A stretch of DNA of 64,000 bases from Kudoa neothunni (lineage: Eukaryota; Cnidaria): assembly GCA_964304625.1 (NCBI GenBank), contig OZ199838.1, positions 372,001 to 436,000 of the forward strand, given 5' to 3'. A model generated the notes under the pieces. The model saw only the letters and a program-made list of their open reading frames with translations, did no database searches and had not been told where the DNA came from. Position numbers and translations under genes: made by a program. Shown one piece after another: positions 62,001-64,000 of this stretch. Numbering within the stretch: the stretch's first letter is position 1; each line of letters starts with the position of its first letter.

Positions 62001-62633
62001 TTTAAAATTTCTTCCAAGTAATCGAATTCCAGATAATCGAGGTTCGATTGTACTACAAAAAAATTGGTCAAACTTAATTACTATTACAAGCATTTTTGCA
62101 GTCTTCTTCACTCATAAAATTATTGGCGTTTCCTCCGCACCCAGAGTATTTGAATGTTTTGCATGAGTAGGTAGGGGGTGAACCATCAGCTGTCTTTGAA
62201 AAATACCACCTCTCAGGTTGATTCGCCTCGGGTACTTTGCAAGCGCCTTCTTCTTTAGGTAATGCACACGCTTTGGACTGCTCTTCTGGTGTGAATTTTA
62301 CTAATAATAAAGTTAAAAAACTTTAAATATAATGATTTACAATGATATTGACAAACAGCCTTTGACACAAAGTTGTTAAAATTTCCTAGTGAACCCAAAT
62401 ATTGGAATTTTTTGCACGTTGCAGTTTCTATGTCGACATACCATCTGTCAGCTACAGCTGCTTTTTGTTGGGCTTCAGTCATCCAAGCTGGAGCCGCTCC
62501 GACATCTTTTACATAAGAATCCAACGCTCTTTCTATTTTTCATTTAAATAAAGTTGAGTTGAAACAATGTAAATGTACCTAGGGAAGCTGTTTCTAATGA
62601 AACAAAGAAAATTAACGAAGCCAACATTCCCAT
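59058..62633 (-). CDS. Secreted multi-Kunitz protein (6 exons, 385 aa, five Kunitz-type domains)
   Basis: Exons (minus): 62579-62633, 62341-62526, 62082-62300, 59646-59864, 59374-59586, 59058-59323. They add up to a multiple of three and all five introns are phase 1. Exon 1 encodes the signal peptide MGMLASLIFFVSLETASL. Each following exon encodes one Kunitz-type domain. Domain 2 is canonical, with all six cysteines (from ACALPKEEGACKV to SGCGGNANNF and CKNAC) and Lys after the second cysteine, the P1 position of trypsin-type inhibitors. Domain 1 keeps only C3 and C5 (RWYVDIETATCKKF ... NFNNFVSKAVC). Domains 3 and 4 keep C1, C3, C5 and C6 but lack C2-C4. Domain 5 keeps C1, C3 and C5. Four introns are 40-59 bp; the third is 2.2 kb because it holds a transposon. 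Only domain 2 looks able to inhibit a protease in the standard way. Confidence 0.85.
60258..60912. repeat. Inverted-repeat unit (MITE-like) inside the pogo-type element
   Basis: The left arm CTCTAACGGGCTTGGGGTGA (60260-60279) is inverted in TTTTTCACCTCAAACCCGTTAGAG (60889-60912). A partial related copy (CCCTCTAACGGATTTAGGGTG) precedes it near 60137. A further related piece lies at about 63297-63345. No ORF. Confidence 0.5.
60913..61611. mobile_element. hAT-type MITE (699 bp) with 8-bp target duplication
   Basis: The left end CTATGTTTCCCAAAC and inverted right end CAGTGTTTCCCACAGG are hAT-type termini. They are flanked by CGTTAGAG (60905-60912) and CGTTAGAA (61612-61619). It inserted into the right arm of the preceding inverted-repeat unit. 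No ORF inside. Confidence 0.75.
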
Positions 62634-64000
62634 AGGTATTGCAACAAGCTATTAAAATCGTATATTTCCGATGTCTGAATTAATATTATAAATACCTTAT
62701 TTATATATCGTACATGGTTCGATTCATTAAATACGAATGGATAATATGAATAGTGACCATAAACAAAACAACCATAATGTTGTATTACGAATCAATATTC
62801 AATCAGCGATCTTTGTGCTAACGCAGCCTAAAGGGATAACATTCAATCCGAAGAATTAAATTTATTTTTATATTGCGACAGTTTTTACTTTGAATATAAT
62901 AATAACAATAATATTTCGGTGTTTCTTTTGGTGTTTGGATTGTATAAATTCCTCAAGTTAAACAATGATAACACCGGCAAAACCTTCTCGTAATAAATGG
63001 CATATTTGTATATATAGATACACTTACAATCAGACCAGTTTTTCAATTAAATAGCCAAAAAATCTATACAAAGTATCAAACAAGATATATAATTTATTAA
63101 TCATACAGAGTTATTTTAACCCCTTTTTAAATTTGAACAGAACGCAATATTCACCAACAAAAATTAGTTCGAATATGGGTAGACCTTAATATAGCCTAAT
63201 ACTTATTTTCTTATATCAAAGAAAGTAAACATTATTTATAAATATAAAAAAAAAACAACCAACTAAATACTGATGAAATTGCTGATTTCGATATTAACCC
63301 TCTAACAGACGAAAAACAACCACCCCTCAACGGGCTTTGGGGTAAAGAGACGATAATTGTGAAGCGTGTGGCTATCCCATTTTTAGCGTAGTTTACGACT
63401 TTTTTCGTCGAAAGTTGTTCCAAAAAATCTTATATGCTCTTCTCATCTGGAGTGAATCAAAATTTTCCTCAAAATTATAAAAATACATTTTTCTTCTAAT
63501 CGCATATATGACAGTGTAGTAAATAATATAATCTCCATGCTAAACACTAGTTCTGTATTCCACCATGAAAGAATACGATGTTGAGTACAAATTGTGCAAC
63601 AAACTGTTTATAATATTTTTAGGTTTTATTCCGCCTAAACTTACTTCACAATAAGTTATTATTAACGGTTGTTGTTCAGACATGTAGAATATTGAAAATT
63701 TATCGATAGTCAAAATATTTTTTCTATATTATAGCAATATAACTATTTTTAGTTGTGTGAATTTTTTTAATCGAATCGCTACATTATTAGATGCAGTTAT
63801 TGAGTCCTATTTGATAAATTATCACCTAAACTGTATTTAAAGAGTAGTTATAAATTGGAAAATGCATAAAAAACTAATTTGATAGTTCATAAAAATGTTT
63901 ATAATTGAGAATAATCTCTAGAGATGGAATATATTTGGACAGACTATTATGCACGAAAAATCAAATGATTTCTGTCGTTAGGTTTAAATCAATTTTTATC
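62634..64000. other. 5' flank of the Kunitz gene and window end, no gene seen
   Basis: AT-rich. The upstream 300 bases presumably hold the Kunitz promoter, but no element can be named. At 63297-63345, CCCTCTAACAGACG and CAACGGGCTTTGGGGT relate to the inverted-repeat unit at 60258. The open frame at 63232-63423 (minus) is not convincing. Confidence 0.35.

Larger units (their letters stand above)
59898..62050. mobile_element. Pogo/Tigger-type non-autonomous element in a Kunitz intron (2.15 kb)
   Basis: The left end CAGTTGAATCTAGATTATCC and the inverted right end CAATCGAACCTCGATTATC match each other and the common Tigger-type terminus. Both are flanked by TA (59896-59897 and 62051-62052). A second shared subterminal motif, TTTCCGGATAG, lies near each end (59942 and 61948). 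No transposase ORF is visible. Inside are two smaller elements. Without it the host intron would be about 62 bp. Confidence 0.75.

Noticed and set aside
62082-62300. The Kunitz gene ending at the TAA right after its canonical domain, making two separate genes
   Set aside because: The downstream exons have no signal exon, while a donor just before that TAA, an acceptor at 59865-59866 and matching phases support one gene interrupted by a transposon. Kept as the alternative to test.

Overview
The window is very AT-rich eukaryotic DNA. Its genes carry tiny GT-AG introns, usually 37-59 bp, and many DNA transposons of types common in invertebrate genomes. It is metazoan and most likely from a small-genome parasitic invertebrate; a myxozoan cnidarian is my best guess, but nothing here proves that. 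No rRNA, ordinary tRNA, CRISPR array or bacterial-type operon was seen.

Host genes. (1) Three tandem paralogues lie on the minus strand at 2681-9574 (A), 15761-22661 (B) and 35537-42432 (C). Each has a signal peptide, about 15 fibronectin-III/Ig-like extracellular modules, one C-terminal transmembrane helix and a short cytoplasmic tail. I could follow 19 exons in B (1,952 aa). Almost all introns are phase 1, and many modules carry a four-cysteine signature. B is open throughout, A has one apparent frameshift and C at least four. They sit in a segmental duplication whose 3' end, introns included, is almost identical between copies while the extracellular exons have diverged. (2) A secreted multi-Kunitz gene (minus strand, 59058-62633, 6 exons, 385 aa) has five Kunitz-type domains. 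Four have lost disulfide cysteines, and one of its introns holds a 2.15 kb transposon.

Mobile elements fill the rest. From left to right: a Tigger/pogo C-terminus at the edge; a Helitron-like end near 1.7 kb; hAT and Tigger remnants at 11.8-12.8 kb; a hAT MITE at 14.6 kb; a solo LTR at 23.5 kb; a split Merlin (25.1 and 30.9 kb) surrounding a Ty3/Gypsy fossil, a ZSWIM-type MULE and a PHD-finger ORF; a hAT fossil at 31.6-33.3 kb; a tRNA-related SINE-like unit at 34.6 kb; a three-level nest (hAT interrupted by a MULE that itself carries a Tc1/IS630 element) at 42.9-49.1 kb; a piggyBac with TTAA ends at 49.6-51.9 kb; Helitron-like ends at 52-53 kb; another hAT at 54-55.8 kb; a long inverted repeat at 55.8-57.3 kb; and a third MULE at 57.8-59 kb.

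Biology inferred: the window holds a locus of large modular surface receptors or adhesins that duplicated in tandem, diversified outside the membrane and kept a homogenised membrane anchor, close to a secreted protease-inhibitor-like gene. That pattern suits a surface or host-interaction gene cluster, but the function is unknown.
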